From Endobacterium cereale (GTDB lineage: Bacteria; Pseudomonadota; Alphaproteobacteria; Rhizobiales; Rhizobiaceae): a DNA stretch of 50,469 nt. Below, one piece after another: positions 1-9,554 of this stretch. The notes below the pieces were generated by a model. The model did not search any database and was not told the DNA's origin. It saw only the letters and a program-made list of their open reading frames with translations. The translations under genes were made by a program, and so were the position numbers. How positions within the stretch are numbered: the first letter of the stretch is position 1; every line of letters begins with the position of its first letter. Where the stretch lies: NCBI RefSeq assembly GCF_009617585.1, contig NZ_WIXI01000033.1:1-50469 (forward strand), in the 5' to 3' direction.

Positions 1-277
1 CACCCTCATGCCCTGCGCCGGCTCCAACTCGCCGGGACGCCTCCCGGTGTATCCACGATGGAACACGAGAATTGTAGGCACGGGTTTTGGGAGGGTGGAC
101 GAAGCCGGATCCAACTATTTTCCAAGCTATTGATTTGGCTTCGATCTATTTTCAGGGCGCCGTAAACATTGCGGCAAAATGTTCCATTTACGACACCGTG
201 GTCGCAAGCAGGATCCGACCTGGATGCTCCGCATTTCATGCGACACAGCGGTTCAGCGGGAGAGAAACTTCGCTGCC

Positions 278-1237
278 TCAGCTCCAGTAGGAAACGGCGG
301 TAAAATCGCGTTTGCCGAAACCGCGGGCCAGAAGGCAGGTGCGGGCGGCCTTGGCGGCGTCGCAATGGCCGGCAAACCAGACGTGGCAGGTGGCCGGCGT
401 TTCGCAGCATTCCAGCGCTTCCACCAGATTGTCCACCGGCACGACACGGTCGTCGCCGGCAAGCTCGCAGAGATTTTCCTTGGAAACCTGCAGATAAGCT
501 TTCACCTTGCCGGGAGCTGCGGCCAGCATGCGCGAAATCGCCGGCATCGCTGTCTCGTCGCCAAACAGAAGCAGCTCGCTCGAAGCCGGGCATCCGCCGC
601 CGCCGGGGCCCATCAGGCCGACGGTCTCGCCGATCGGATTGCTGTCGGCCCAGTCGGATGTTGGGCTGCCCTGATGGCGAAAGATGTCGAATTCCAGCCA
701 GTTGTCTTCGGCCGCAATGGTCGTGTAGACCGGCTTGTGCAGCGCATCCTCGCCTTCCGGCCAAACCGTACGACCATTGGCGGCGGTGCGCGGCCAGATG
801 GGATTGCGCCCGCGCGGGCCGATCAGGATACGGAAATGCAGGCTGCCCGTGGCAAACCGCTCGGCGTCCGAGCCTTCAAGGCGAACGCGCAGATAACCGG
901 GAGAGCGGCGTGATACCGAAGTCACCGTCATCAGTGACAGGCCGGGCGCCAGGGCACCTTCTTCCACCTTGTCCCACTGGATCGAAAGACCACTGCTTTC
1001 CAGCATTTCGGTCACACTGTCTTGCAGCGTGCGCAAAAGTCGTTCTTCCGGGGAGGTCAGTTTGAATGTGCCGCCTTCGCCTTCGAGGCAGATCTGGGCT
1101 TTGGAGTTCCAGACGCAAAGCGAGGTGCCATCGTCTTCCAGCGCCATATCCCACAGCACAGCGCGTGCCTTGAGAGCTTCCAGTGCTGCTGCCCCTGTTC
1201 CGACGATGCGGCCTTCGGTCTGATATGTCGCTGCCAT
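278..1237 (-). CDS. Siderophore-interacting flavoprotein with N-terminal DUF2218
   Basis: A 319-residue protein. The N-terminal ~95 residues resemble DUF2218 and the rest resembles the siderophore-interacting (ViuB-like) FAD/NAD(P)H ferric reductase family. The FAD-binding part carries RSPGYLRVRLEG and, later, GETVGLMGPGGGG, a phosphate-binding glycine stretch. The C-terminal half contains LLFGDETAMPAISRML, the characteristic segment of the nucleotide-binding domain. Known members reduce ferric iron from siderophores in the cytoplasm. No transporter gene lies beside it in this window. The upstream region has a TGA-N9-TCA motif overlapping a TTGACA box, which suggests iron control. The start codon has only a weak ribosome-binding site. 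Family assignment is confident; substrate is not known. Confidence 0.85.
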   Translation of the reverse strand: MAATYQTEGRIVGTGAAALEALKARAVLWDMALEDDGTSLCVWNSKAQICLEGEGGTFKLTSPEERLLRTLQDSVTEMLESSGLSIQWDKVEEGALAPGLSLMTVTSVSRRSPGYLRVRLEGSDAERFATGSLHFRILIGPRGRNPIWPRTAANGRTVWPEGEDALHKPVYTTIAAEDNWLEFDIFRHQGSPTSDWADSNPIGETVGLMGPGGGGCPASSELLLFGDETAMPAISRMLAAAPGKVKAYLQVSKENLCELAGDDRVVPVDNLVEALECCETPATCHVWFAGHCDAAKAARTCLLARGFGKRDFTAVSYWS

Positions 1238-1280
1238 GATCTCTGCCCGGACTGTCCGTTGCAGGTGTCATGTGCATTCC

Positions 1281-1295
1281 TGACTGTAAATGTCA
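1281..1295 (-). promoter_or_regulatory. Candidate RirA iron-responsive operator (TGA-N9-TCA)
   Basis: The sequence TGA-N9-TCA occurs 44-58 bases upstream of the siderophore-interacting protein start. On the coding strand it overlaps TTGACA (1291-1296), followed after 17 bases by ACATGA, a plausible but weak -10. TGA-N9-TCA is the published core of the rhizobial iron-responsive operator bound by RirA. Position over the -35 would fit repression under iron-replete conditions. The motif is short, so chance occurrence is possible. Confidence 0.45.
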
Positions 1296-1339
1296 AGAAT
1301 GCGCCCGATCACATCGCATGTAAGCTGACCGGAAAGTGA

Positions 1340-2215
1340 TCAGCGCAGCATTTTTGGTCCGCCCAGAACCTTGTCGTCGATTTCGCCGATCGCATCGAGG
1401 TCACGCCCGACATAATCGATCGAGCGCAGGATATGCCGCAGCACGTTGATGCGGGCGCGGCGCTTGTCGTTGGAGAGCACAACAGTCCAGGGGCTCTCGT
1501 CCTTGTGGGTCTTGTCCAGCATGGCGTCACGCTTGGCGGTGTAATCGTCCCATTTCGGCAGGCCGGCAATATCCATCGGCGACAGCTTCCATGTCTTCAA
1601 TGGATCGTGGCGGCGATCGTGAAAGCGCTTCAGCTGCATTTCGTGGCCGATATCCAGCCAGAACTTGAAGAAGTGGATGCCATCATCGACGATCATCTGC
1701 TCGATATGCGGCACCGTCTTGATGAAGTCGCGATATTGCTCGATCGTGCAGAAACCCATGACCGGCTCAACCACGGCACGGTTATACCAGGAGCGGTCGA
1801 ACAGGGTGATTTCGCCGGCACTAGGAAAATGGGTGACATAGCGCTGGAAATACCATTGCCCGGTTTCCTTGTCGGTCGGCTTGGCCAGCGCGACGATATG
1901 GGCGGAACGCGGGTTGAGATAGGAATGCAGGTTGAAGATCGTGCCGCCCTTGCCGGCTGCGTCGCGCCCCTCGAACAGCGCCATCATGCGCTTGCCGGTG
2001 GATTGCAGTGAATACTGCAGCTTGACCATCTCGACCTGCAGCGCGTGCATCTGCTTGTCGTAAGTCTCGCGCTTCAGCTTGTCTTCGTAAGGGTAACCGC
2101 CGGAGGACAGCGCCTTTTCCTCCACCCAGTCGGGCAGTTCGGGGTCATCGATATTGAAGATGCGCTTCTTGCCCTTGATGTCGAGTTCGACAGCGCGGCT
2201 CTGGTCAATATCCAT
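1340..2215 (-). CDS. ppk2: Polyphosphate kinase 2 (PPK2)
   Basis: About 291 residues, single-domain class I PPK2 size. The Walker A loop GRDAAGKGG is near residues 83-91 and the lid/catalytic motif FDRSWYNR near 139-146. PPK2 enzymes transfer phosphate between polyphosphate and nucleoside diphosphates, usually making GTP or ATP at the expense of polyphosphate. An ATG three codons upstream (2224) abuts the AAGAGG ribosome-binding site, whereas the ATG at 2215 has nine bases of spacing, so 2215 is preferred. It is divergent from phoR, which links phosphate storage to the phosphate-sensing locus. I saw no full Pho box in the gap between them. Confidence 0.93.
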   Translation of the reverse strand: MDIDQSRAVELDIKGKKRIFNIDDPELPDWVEEKALSSGGYPYEDKLKRETYDKQMHALQVEMVKLQYSLQSTGKRMMALFEGRDAAGKGGTIFNLHSYLNPRSAHIVALAKPTDKETGQWYFQRYVTHFPSAGEITLFDRSWYNRAVVEPVMGFCTIEQYRDFIKTVPHIEQMIVDDGIHFFKFWLDIGHEMQLKRFHDRRHDPLKTWKLSPMDIAGLPKWDDYTAKRDAMLDKTHKDESPWTVVLSNDKRRARINVLRHILRSIDYVGRDLDAIGEIDDKVLGGPKMLR

Positions 2216-2431
2216 CTGTTCCATCCTCTTGATCTGTGGTTTTCGATTTTGAAAACAAAGCTAGTGCAGTGCATGGCTTAATGCCAGTTGGCAAACGCAC
2301 AGGCGCCTTCATCGTTCTGTTGCAAAGCTGTGCAAAATCACGAGGCAACGGCGTATCGATGCATATCTGTCATGATAGCGCTATAAGACCACCGGTTATC
2401 GTTTTGAGGGTGGCGATTTGGGAGCGCGCGT

Positions 2432-3712
2432 ATGAGCGTGGTGGAAGCGGTGAGTAAAGACGGCAGACAGACAGGCATGCAGATGGCTTCGAAATTCCGA
2501 CGCGGCTGGCCGATCTTCGTTGTCGCCACGCTTCTGGCGATCATTGCCTGGCTCTCGCAGGTCGATGGGCTGATGGTCGCGGCCGGCTGGCTGCTGCTGG
2601 TTTTGTCCATCTTCGCCATCCGTATCGGCTCTGCGGCCGTTGCCAATGCGCCCGCGAAAGAGGTTGTCGCGGAAGAGGCGGATGAGCAGCCACTCGACGA
2701 GGTGGTGACCGCTTATCGTGCGCTCGATATTCCGATCCTCATTCTGTCCAGCGATGCGACCGTGCTTTATCACAATCCGGCGGCGGAAAGGGCGCTGGGT
2801 GAGTTCGAGGTGGGATCGCACCTTTCGGCCCGCCTGCGTTCGCCCGGAATTCTCGACATGGTGCGCGATACGGTGGCGACCGGCGAACCGAACCAGATGG
2901 AGCATTCCGAAAGGCTGCCATCCGAGCGGGTCTATATTCTGCGCATCGCACCGCTTCTGGAAGAGGGCGCGCCCGTCGGCTCGTCACGTTTCTACGTCCT
3001 GTCATTCCGCGATATTTCAGAACTGCGCCGCCTCGATCGCATGCGTTCGGATTTCGTGGCCAATGCCAGCCACGAATTGCGCACGCCGCTCGCCTCGCTG
3101 CGCGGTTTTATCGAAACCATTCAGGGGCCGGCCAAGGGCGATGCCAAGGCGCAGGAAAAATTCCTCGGCATCATGCTCGATCAGGCCACCCGCATGAGCC
3201 GGCTGGTGGATGATCTCCTGTCGTTGTCGCGGCTGGAACTGAAATCTCATATCGCTCCTGATCAACGTGTCGATCTCGTCCCGGTCGTGGCTCATGTGCG
3301 CGATGCGCTTCTGCCACTGGCAAACGATCTCGGCGTCGATATCCGCCTGCATCTGCCGGAAGGCAAGGTCGACGTCATCGGCGATCGCGACGAACTCGTG
3401 CAGGTCGTGGAAAACCTCATCGAGAACGCCTGCAAATACGGTCAGGAAGGTGAGGTGGTCGATGTTCATCTCACCAAGCAGGAAGGGCAGCCGGTCGAAT
3501 TCAGCGTCGTCGATCGTGGCCCGGGCATACCGGCCGAGCATGTTCCGCGCCTCACCGAGCGTTTTTATCGGGTCAGCGTGGCCGACAGTCGCTCCAAAAA
3601 AGGGACCGGTCTGGGGCTCGCCATCGTTAAGCATATTCTCACGCGCCACCGTGCACGGCTGATCGTGAAGTCGGAAATCGGCAAGGGAACCACGTTTACC
3701 GTGCGTTTTTGA
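2432..3712 (+). CDS. phoR: Phosphate regulon sensor histidine kinase PhoR
   Basis: A 426-residue membrane sensor kinase. One or two hydrophobic segments occupy residues ~26-66, followed by a PAS-like region (~90-190). The HisKA H-box NASHELRTPLASLRG holds the phosphorylatable His near residue 214. The ATPase domain has N-box VENLIENACKYG, G1 DRGPGIP and G2 GTGLGLAIVKH. PhoR family members phosphorylate PhoB when phosphate is scarce and are held in check by Pst and PhoU. The start is preceded by GGGAG at good spacing. It lies about 190 bp upstream of pstS, in the usual rhizobial order, with PhoB at the far end of the cluster. Confidence 0.95.
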   Translation: MSVVEAVSKDGRQTGMQMASKFRRGWPIFVVATLLAIIAWLSQVDGLMVAAGWLLLVLSIFAIRIGSAAVANAPAKEVVAEEADEQPLDEVVTAYRALDIPILILSSDATVLYHNPAAERALGEFEVGSHLSARLRSPGILDMVRDTVATGEPNQMEHSERLPSERVYILRIAPLLEEGAPVGSSRFYVLSFRDISELRRLDRMRSDFVANASHELRTPLASLRGFIETIQGPAKGDAKAQEKFLGIMLDQATRMSRLVDDLLSLSRLELKSHIAPDQRVDLVPVVAHVRDALLPLANDLGVDIRLHLPEGKVDVIGDRDELVQVVENLIENACKYGQEGEVVDVHLTKQEGQPVEFSVVDRGPGIPAEHVPRLTERFYRVSVADSRSKKGTGLGLAIVKHILTRHRARLIVKSEIGKGTTFTVRF

Positions 3713-3773
3713 CATAAAAACCCGATGTGAGATTCACACGGTAAAAATAATCTATATAAATCAATAGGATGGA

Positions 3774-3802
3774 TTGTCACAATTGTTTCATCGAAGTGAC
3801 AT
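3774..3802 (+). promoter_or_regulatory. Pho box (PhoB operator) upstream of pstS, three tandem heptamers
   Basis: Three heptamers repeat with an 11-base period: TTGTCAC (3774-3780), GTTTCAT (3785-3791) and GTGACAT (3796-3802). The Pho-box consensus is two CTGTCAT-like heptamers separated by 4 bases. The first two units fit well and the third is a weaker match. CATAAA at 3800-3805 could serve as the -10 element behind the first pair. The pstS start is 104 bases beyond the last heptamer. This supports PhoB-dependent transcription of the pst operon. Confidence 0.75.
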
Positions 3803-3906
3803 AAAAGCTGAGGCCAAGGGCAGCTAAGACGTGCTGGCCGAAAGCCGGGAAGCGCGAAAATTACCGGCTCCAAACGCTTTTACAAACCCATACCGGGAGA
3901 ACATCG

Positions 3907-4941
3907 ATGAACATGTTGAAACTTTCCGCAGCAGCCCTGGTGGCTTCTGTTGCCTTTGCTGGCGCAGCCGTTGCTCGCGACCAGGTTCAGGTTGCCGGCT
4001 CCTCCACCGTTCTGCCTTACGCAAAGATCGTTGCTGAAACTTTTGCCGAAACCTTCCCGAACTTCAAGGCTCCGGTCATCGAGTCTGGCGGCACGGGCGG
4101 CGGTCTGAAGGCATTCTGCTCGGGCGTTGGTGAAGGCACCATCGACATCGCCAACGCTTCGCGCGCCATCAAGAAGGACGAACTGGCTGCTTGTAAGGCT
4201 GCCGGCGTCAACGACGTTCAGGAAGTTCGCATCGGTTACGACGGTATCGTCTTCGCTGCCGACTCTTCCAACGGCGACATGAAGATCACCCCGAAGGACC
4301 TCTACACGGCTCTGGCTGCCCAGGTTGTTGTTGACGGCAAGCTCGTCGCCAACCCGCACAAGAACTGGTCGGACGTCAACGCAACTCTGCCGAAGGGCCC
4401 GATCGCTGCCTACATTCCGGGCTCCAAGCACGGCACCCGCGAAGTCTTCGAAGAGAAGATCATGGCTGAAGGCTGCAAGGAAGCCGGCGCCACCGACGTC
4501 ATCAAGGCTTCGATCACCGATGCCAAGGCAGCAGCCGCTGCTTGCGTTGCTGTTCGTAAGGACGGCGCTGCAGTCGACATCGACGGCGACTACACCGAAA
4601 CACTCGCTCGTATCGCTGCCAACAAGACCGGCCTCGGCGTATTCGGTCTGGCCTTCTACGAAAACAACATGGACAAGCTGAAGGTTGCGACCGTTTCGGA
4701 AGTCGTTCCGTCGACCGAAACCATCTCTTCCGGCAAGTACCCGGTTTCCCGTCCGCTGTTCTTCTACGTCAAGAAGGCTCACCTGGGCGTTATCCCGGGC
4801 CTGAAGGAATACGTAGAATTCTTCCTGTCTGACGACATGGTTGGCCCGGACAGCCCGCTGGCTGAATACGGCTTGGTTGCTGCTCCGGACGATCAGCGCG
4901 AAGAAGCCCGCAAGGCCTTCGAATCCGGCAAGACCATGTAA
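3907..4941 (+). CDS. pstS: Phosphate ABC transporter substrate-binding protein PstS
   Basis: A 344-residue periplasmic binding protein. It begins with a signal peptide (residues ~1-23, cleavage after AAVA) and has the phosphate-site signatures VAGSSTVLPYA and ESGGTGGGLKAFCSG. The family captures inorganic phosphate in the periplasm and delivers it to PstCA. Length and PQ/Thr-Gly-rich ligand loops match the alphaproteobacterial PstS with a Cys pair. The ribosome-binding site GGGAGA lies 6 bases before the ATG. Codon use is strongly biased to GCT/GTT/AAG-type optimal codons, as expected for an abundant binding protein. It is first in the operon behind the Pho box and is separated from pstC by a strong hairpin. 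Confidence 0.96.
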   Translation: MNMLKLSAAALVASVAFAGAAVARDQVQVAGSSTVLPYAKIVAETFAETFPNFKAPVIESGGTGGGLKAFCSGVGEGTIDIANASRAIKKDELAACKAAGVNDVQEVRIGYDGIVFAADSSNGDMKITPKDLYTALAAQVVVDGKLVANPHKNWSDVNATLPKGPIAAYIPGSKHGTREVFEEKIMAEGCKEAGATDVIKASITDAKAAAAACVAVRKDGAAVDIDGDYTETLARIAANKTGLGVFGLAFYENNMDKLKVATVSEVVPSTETISSGKYPVSRPLFFYVKKAHLGVIPGLKEYVEFFLSDDMVGPDSPLAEYGLVAAPDDQREEARKAFESGKTM

Positions 4942-4951
4942 TTGAACGACC

Positions 4952-4979
4952 CGGCGCCGCTTTGAAAAAAGCGGCGCCG
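4952..4979 (+). terminator. Strong hairpin between pstS and pstC (terminator/attenuator)
   Basis: A perfect 12-bp stem, CGGCGCCGCTTT pairing with AAAGCGGCGCCG, closes a GAAA tetraloop and is followed by a pyrimidine-rich run. It starts 10 bases after the pstS stop. Such a hairpin can reduce read-through and protect the pstS 3' end, so that the binding protein is made in excess of the permeases. Confidence 0.8.
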
Positions 4980-5135
4980 ACTTCTTCTTCTTTGGCCTTT
5001 TGGTCGCCCGATCAGGGGCGGTCTTGGAGCGGACCCGCAGTGATGACTGCGTTGTGTAACCGCGAATAAATCGGTTCCGATGGTTGGAATTGTGCGGTAA
5101 GCGTGCCGCCGATGGCGGTAGGCCGGGGGATTGTG

Positions 5136-6623
5136 ATGAGCACACCATTGATTTTGTTGGTACTGGCGATCTTTGCGATCGTCTGTTACGTCGTCGGGAC
5201 ACGGCGCGCCTTGGCCATTGCCGGCGGATTGTCCTCGAGGCTGCATTCCCGTCAGGGTTATTATGGCGCTTTTGTTGCCATATGCGCCACTGTGCCGGCT
5301 GCGGCTGTTCTTGTGATCTGGCTGATTGCCAGCCCCCTTTATATCAATTCCACCATCCATGACGGTTTTCCCGAAGAGGTGAAGGCCCAGTCGGAAGCGC
5401 AGCAGGGCCTCAGCTTCGGCATGGTCAACTCGCTGGCGCGCGGCATGGATGTGCTGACGCTCGAGGAAATCGATGCCGTCGGCGCCAACCCTGCCGAACT
5501 GCGCGCAGCGCTCGGTGCCAAGGGCGTGCCGCTGGCTGGCGATCCGGAACCTTGGATGGTTGCGTCCGCCGGTGATCTGAATGCCATGCAGAAGATCAGC
5601 AATCGCGTCATGACCGCGATCGTGCTGATGGTGGCGCTGGCCGGTGCCGGCCTCTCCTATGTTCGCATCGCCCCGCGTTTCCGCGCCCGTAACCGCGTTG
5701 AAAAGGTCATCCTTTCCGCGCTGGTCCTCGCATCGTCGATCGCCATCGTCACCACGATCGGCATCGTCATGTCGATGCTGACGGAAGCCGGTCACTTCTT
5801 CGGCCGCGTCCCGGCCTGGGAATTCTTCTTCGGTACCGTGTGGGATCCGCGCTTTGCGGCTGCTGGTGCAGGCGCTGCGTCGGATGGTCAGTTCGGTCTC
5901 ATTCCGCTTCTGGCCGGCACGCTCTATATCGGCTTCGTCGCCATGCTTGTCGCCGTTCCGGTCGGCCTGTTCTCCGCCATCTACATGTCGGAATACGCAT
6001 CGCCACGCGTGCGCTCGATTGCCAAGCCACTGCTGGAAGTTCTCGCCGGCATCCCGACCATCGTCTACGGCTTCTTCGCGCTCACCTCGGTCGGTCCGTT
6101 CCTGCGTGACATTTCTGCGCAGATCCAGGGGATCGCTACCGGCGAGTACGCCAACTTCATCCAGGCGCAGTCGGTTCTGACGGCTGGTTTCGTCATGGGC
6201 ATCATGCTGATCCCCTACGTTTCCTCGCTGTCGGACGATATCATCACCGCAGTACCCCGTGCGCTGCGTGACGGTTCGCTCGGTCTCGGTGCCACCAAGT
6301 CGGAAACCATCAAGAAGGTCGTCATGCCGGCAGCTCTGCCGGGCGTCGTCGGCGCGCTTCTGATGACCGCCTCGCGCGCCATCGGCGAAACCATGATCGT
6401 GGTTCTTGCCGCCGGCGTTGCCGCCCGCATGCAGCTCAATCCGTTCGAGCCGATGACCACGGTGACCGTCAAGATCGTCAGCCAGCTGACGGGTGACCTT
6501 GAATTCACCTCGCCGCAGACGCTCGTGGCTTTCGCGCTCGGCATTACGCTGTTTGCGATCACGCTTTGCCTCAACATCTACGCGCTCTTCATTGTGCGCA
6601 AATACCGGGAGCAGTACGAATGA
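5136..6623 (+). CDS. pstC: Phosphate ABC transporter permease PstC
   Basis: About 495 residues, longer than E. coli PstC (319). The extra N-terminal ~200 residues carry additional membrane segments (~4-21, ~44-66) and a periplasmic stretch, a layout common in alphaproteobacteria. The C-terminal half is the binding-protein-dependent permease domain, with the EAA-like loop PRALRDGSLGLGATKSETIK that contacts PstB. GTG codons at 5103 and 5133 and an ATG at 5112 are possible earlier starts. The ATG at 5136 is preferred because GGGGGA ends 5 bases before it. The stop overlaps the pstA start as ATGA, so translation is coupled. Confidence 0.94.
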   Translation: MSTPLILLVLAIFAIVCYVVGTRRALAIAGGLSSRLHSRQGYYGAFVAICATVPAAAVLVIWLIASPLYINSTIHDGFPEEVKAQSEAQQGLSFGMVNSLARGMDVLTLEEIDAVGANPAELRAALGAKGVPLAGDPEPWMVASAGDLNAMQKISNRVMTAIVLMVALAGAGLSYVRIAPRFRARNRVEKVILSALVLASSIAIVTTIGIVMSMLTEAGHFFGRVPAWEFFFGTVWDPRFAAAGAGAASDGQFGLIPLLAGTLYIGFVAMLVAVPVGLFSAIYMSEYASPRVRSIAKPLLEVLAGIPTIVYGFFALTSVGPFLRDISAQIQGIATGEYANFIQAQSVLTAGFVMGIMLIPYVSSLSDDIITAVPRALRDGSLGLGATKSETIKKVVMPAALPGVVGALLMTASRAIGETMIVVLAAGVAARMQLNPFEPMTTVTVKIVSQLTGDLEFTSPQTLVAFALGITLFAITLCLNIYALFIVRKYREQYE

Positions 6624-7936
6624 CCGACGTGGTTTCTTCCCCCGCCGGCGTGCTCGACAAGCCCGCCCGCCGCGATATCGGCATCAAGCGCCGTTACCGT
6701 GCAGAGCGCCGCTTCCGCGCCTATGGCATCGCCGCCCTTTCTTTCGGCCTGCTGTTCCTGGCTCTGCTGCTGTGGTCGGTCGTTTCCAAGGGTTACACCG
6801 CCTTCCAGCAGACGATGATCACCGTTCCGGTCGAGTTCTCCGAGCAGATCATCGACAAGGATAATGAGCGCGCCACCGATCCGCAGAAGCTGATGACGGC
6901 GAACTACCCGATCGTCGCCCGCAATGCGGTTGCCAAGGCACTCGGTGTTGCCGAAAACGACACCGCCGGCCTTCGTGCCGTCAACCAGATGATTTCGAAC
7001 GGTGTTCGCGGTCAGCTGCGTGACATGGTCGTCGCCAACCCGCAGATCATCGGTACCACCCAGACGGTTTCGCTGCTCGCCGCCGGTGACATCGACAGCG
7101 CCTGGAAAGGCCAGATCAATCTCGATGTGTCGGAAGACAACCGCAAGATCTCCGACCAGCAGGTCGGCTGGATGAAGCAGCTGGCGGAAGCCGGCGCACT
7201 CGGCAAGCATCTCAATGGTGGCATTTTCGTCAACGGCAATTCAAGCCGTCCGGAAGCGGCCGGCGTTGGTGTCGCGCTGATCGGTTCGTTCTACATGATG
7301 CTGATCGTGCTGGTGCTGTCGCTGCCGATCGGTGTCGCCGCCTCGATCTACCTCGAAGAGTTCGCGCCGAAGAACAGGCTCACAGACCTGATTGAAGTGA
7401 ACATCAACAACCTCGCGGCCGTTCCCTCGATCGTTTATGGTCTTCTTGGTCTTGCCGTGTTCATCAACTTCATGGATCTGCCGCGCTCGGCCTCGCTGGT
7501 TGGCGGTCTCGTCCTGACGCTGATGACCCTGCCGACCATCATCATCGCCACCCGCGCGGCCCTGAAGGCGGTACCGCCTTCGATCCGCGCGGCAGCACTC
7601 GGGCTGGGCGCCTCGAAGATGCAGACCATCTTCCACCACGTCCTGCCGCTTGCCATGCCGGGCATTCTGACCGGTACCATTATCGGCCTGGCGCACGCGC
7701 TCGGTGAAACCGCGCCGCTTCTTCTGATCGGCATGGTCGCCTTCGTCGCCAACTATCCGACCACCCCGATGGATCCGTCCACGGCCCTGCCGGTGCAGAT
7801 CTACATGTGGGCAAACGAGGCGGAACGCGCCTTCGTCGAAAGAACCTCGGGAGCAATCATCATCCTGCTCCTGTTCCTCATTGTCATGAACGTCGGTGCC
7901 ATCCTGTTGCGCCGTCGCTTCGAACGGCGCTGGTAG
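6620..7936 (+). CDS. pstA: Phosphate ABC transporter permease PstA (DUF3333 type)
   Basis: A 438-residue inner-membrane protein. The first ~200 residues match the DUF3333 extension typical of alphaproteobacterial PstA: a cytoplasmic basic tail, a membrane segment near residue 35-55 and a periplasmic region. The permease domain follows, with EAA-like loop [20 protein letters not shown] and the [11 protein letters not shown] segment. It pairs with PstC to form the phosphate channel. The start overlaps the pstC stop by four bases (ATGA). Longer upstream reading is possible in this frame but lies inside pstC and has no ribosome-binding site. Confidence 0.95.
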   Translation: MTDVVSSPAGVLDKPARRDIGIKRRYRAERRFRAYGIAALSFGLLFLALLLWSVVSKGYTAFQQTMITVPVEFSEQIIDKDNERATDPQKLMTANYPIVARNAVAKALGVAENDTAGLRAVNQMISNGVRGQLRDMVVANPQIIGTTQTVSLLAAGDIDSAWKGQINLDVSEDNRKISDQQVGWMKQLAEAGALGKHLNGGIFVNGNSSRPEAAGVGVALIGSFYMMLIVLVLSLPIGVAASIYLEEFAPKNRLTDLIEVNINNLAAVPSIVYGLLGLAVFINFMDLPRSASLVGGLVLTLMTLPTIIIATRAALKAVPPSIRAAALGLGASKMQTIFHHVLPLAMPGILTGTIIGLAHALGETAPLLLIGMVAFVANYPTTPMDPSTALPVQIYMWANEAERAFVERTSGAIIILLLFLIVMNVGAILLRRRFERRW

Positions 7937-7949
7937 AAGGAGCTCTGTT

Positions 7950-8765
7950 ATGAACATGATGTCTGAAGCAGCAGTGGAAAAGGCGCTAGACAAGAAAATG
8001 AATGACATGTCCTACAAGATGATCGGCAGCGACGTATCCGTCTATTACGGCGAGAAGCGCGCCCTGTTCGACGTCAACCTCAACGTCCGCGAAAACACGG
8101 TAACGGCTCTCATCGGTCCGTCGGGCTGCGGCAAGTCGACCTTCCTGCGCACACTGAACCGCATGAACGATACGATCGAAGGCTGCCGCGTCACGGGCAA
8201 GATCACGCTCGATGGCGACGATGTCTACGACAAGGAAATCGACGTCGTGGAACTGCGTGCCCGTGTCGGCATGGTGTTCCAGAAGCCGAACCCGTTCCCG
8301 AAGTCGATCTACGAAAACATCGCCTACGGTCCGCGCATCCACGGTCTGGCCCGCAACAAGGCCGACATGGACCAGATCGTTGAAGCCAGCCTTCAGCGCG
8401 CCGGCCTGTGGACCGAAGTCAAGGATCGTCTGCATGAAGGCGGCACCGGCCTGTCCGGTGGTCAGCAGCAGCGTCTGTGCATTGCACGTGCCGTTGCCGT
8501 TTCGCCGGAAGTCATCCTGATGGACGAGCCCTGTTCGGCGCTTGACCCCATCGCAACCGCAAAGGTCGAGGAACTCATCCACGAACTGCGCGCCAATTAC
8601 ACGATCGTTATCGTCACGCACTCCATGCAGCAGGCGGCCCGCGTGTCGCAGCGCACGGCCATGTTCCACCTCGGCCAGCTGGTCGAGGAAAACGACACCG
8701 ACAAGATGTTCACCAACCCTGATGACCAGCGTACGCAGGACTACATCATGGGCCGTTTCGGCTGA
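7950..8765 (+). CDS. pstB: Phosphate ABC transporter ATP-binding protein PstB
   Basis: A 271-residue ATPase. Walker [10 protein letters not shown] is at residues 56-64, the ABC signature LSGGQQQR follows, and Walker B is [13 protein letters not shown]. The conserved PstB segment [20 protein letters not shown] is present. It powers phosphate import through PstCA and takes part in inhibiting PhoR when phosphate is abundant. AAGGAG lies 7 bases before the ATG, 13 bases after the pstA stop. The frame is open further upstream into pstA, but that part has no supporting features. Confidence 0.97.
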   Translation: MNMMSEAAVEKALDKKMNDMSYKMIGSDVSVYYGEKRALFDVNLNVRENTVTALIGPSGCGKSTFLRTLNRMNDTIEGCRVTGKITLDGDDVYDKEIDVVELRARVGMVFQKPNPFPKSIYENIAYGPRIHGLARNKADMDQIVEASLQRAGLWTEVKDRLHEGGTGLSGGQQQRLCIARAVAVSPEVILMDEPCSALDPIATAKVEELIHELRANYTIVIVTHSMQQAARVSQRTAMFHLGQLVEENDTDKMFTNPDDQRTQDYIMGRFG

Positions 8766-8817
8766 TTTGGGTCTCTCGACCCGGATTGCCTGACTTACGA
8801 CATCAAGGATCAGAAAA

Positions 8818-9531
8818 ATGGTATCGACCCATATTCTTTCGGCCTACGACGAAGAACTGAAATATTTGAACCGCCGCATTTCCGAAATGGGCGGTCTGGC
8901 TGAGCAGATGTGCGGCGACGCGGTTCGCGCGCTCGTCAACTCGGATACGGCTCTGGCCCAGAAGATCATTTCCGACGACGTGATCCTCGATCACGCCGAG
9001 CGCGAGATCCAGGACAAGGCGATCGTCACCATCGCCCGTCGCCAGCCGGTTGCCGCCGACCTTCGCGAAATCATCGGCACGCTGCGTATCGCAGCCGACC
9101 TCGAGCGCGTTGGCGACCTTGGCAAGAACACGGCCAAGCGCGTCATCGCCGTGCAGGGCACCGGCGTTCCACGCAAGCTGGCCCGTGGCCTGGAGCATCT
9201 CTCCGAACTGGCTCTGGTGCAGCTCAAGGACGTTCTCGACGTGTTTGCCAGCCGTTCGGCTGAAAAGGCGGAAATCATCCGTCAGCGCGACGAGGAAATC
9301 GACGCGATGTACACGTCGCTGTTCCGCGAACTCCTCACCTACATGATGGAAGATCCGCGCAACATCACCTCGTGCACGCATCTCCTGTTCTGCGCCAAGA
9401 ACATCGAGCGTATCGGTGACCACGCCACCAACATCGCCGAGACCATCTATTACATCAAGACCGGTGCCCAGCTCGAAGGCGAACGTCCGAAGGACGATAC
9501 GGCAAACACGGTTGGTGCGCTCGTCGAGTGA
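8818..9531 (+). CDS. phoU: Phosphate signalling protein PhoU
   Basis: A 237-residue cytoplasmic helical protein. It has the two PhoU repeats, each with the metal-binding E-R-x-G-D motif: LERVGDLGKNTAKRV (near residues 95-109) and IERIGDHATNIAETI near the C-terminus. PhoU mediates between Pst and PhoR so that PhoB stays inactive in high phosphate. The gap to pstB is 52 bases and to phoB 23 bases, so all are likely cotranscribed. Confidence 0.96.
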   Translation: MVSTHILSAYDEELKYLNRRISEMGGLAEQMCGDAVRALVNSDTALAQKIISDDVILDHAEREIQDKAIVTIARRQPVAADLREIIGTLRIAADLERVGDLGKNTAKRVIAVQGTGVPRKLARGLEHLSELALVQLKDVLDVFASRSAEKAEIIRQRDEEIDAMYTSLFRELLTYMMEDPRNITSCTHLLFCAKNIERIGDHATNIAETIYYIKTGAQLEGERPKDDTANTVGALVE

Positions 9532-9554
9532 CGGGCGAAACGGAGCAGTAAAAT

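Noticed and set aside
1..277. Possible 3' end of an upstream gene.
   Set aside because: Frames in this stretch are short or antisense; I see no family signature, repeat or terminator.
2367..2373. Single Pho-box heptamer (CTGTCAT) in the ppk2-phoR gap.
   Set aside because: No partner heptamer at an 11-base spacing, so it is not called as a PhoB site.
3880..5202. 440-codon open frame on the minus strand opposite pstS.
   Set aside because: It mirrors the strongly biased codons of pstS; it has no domain, signal or ribosome-binding site, so it is a shadow.
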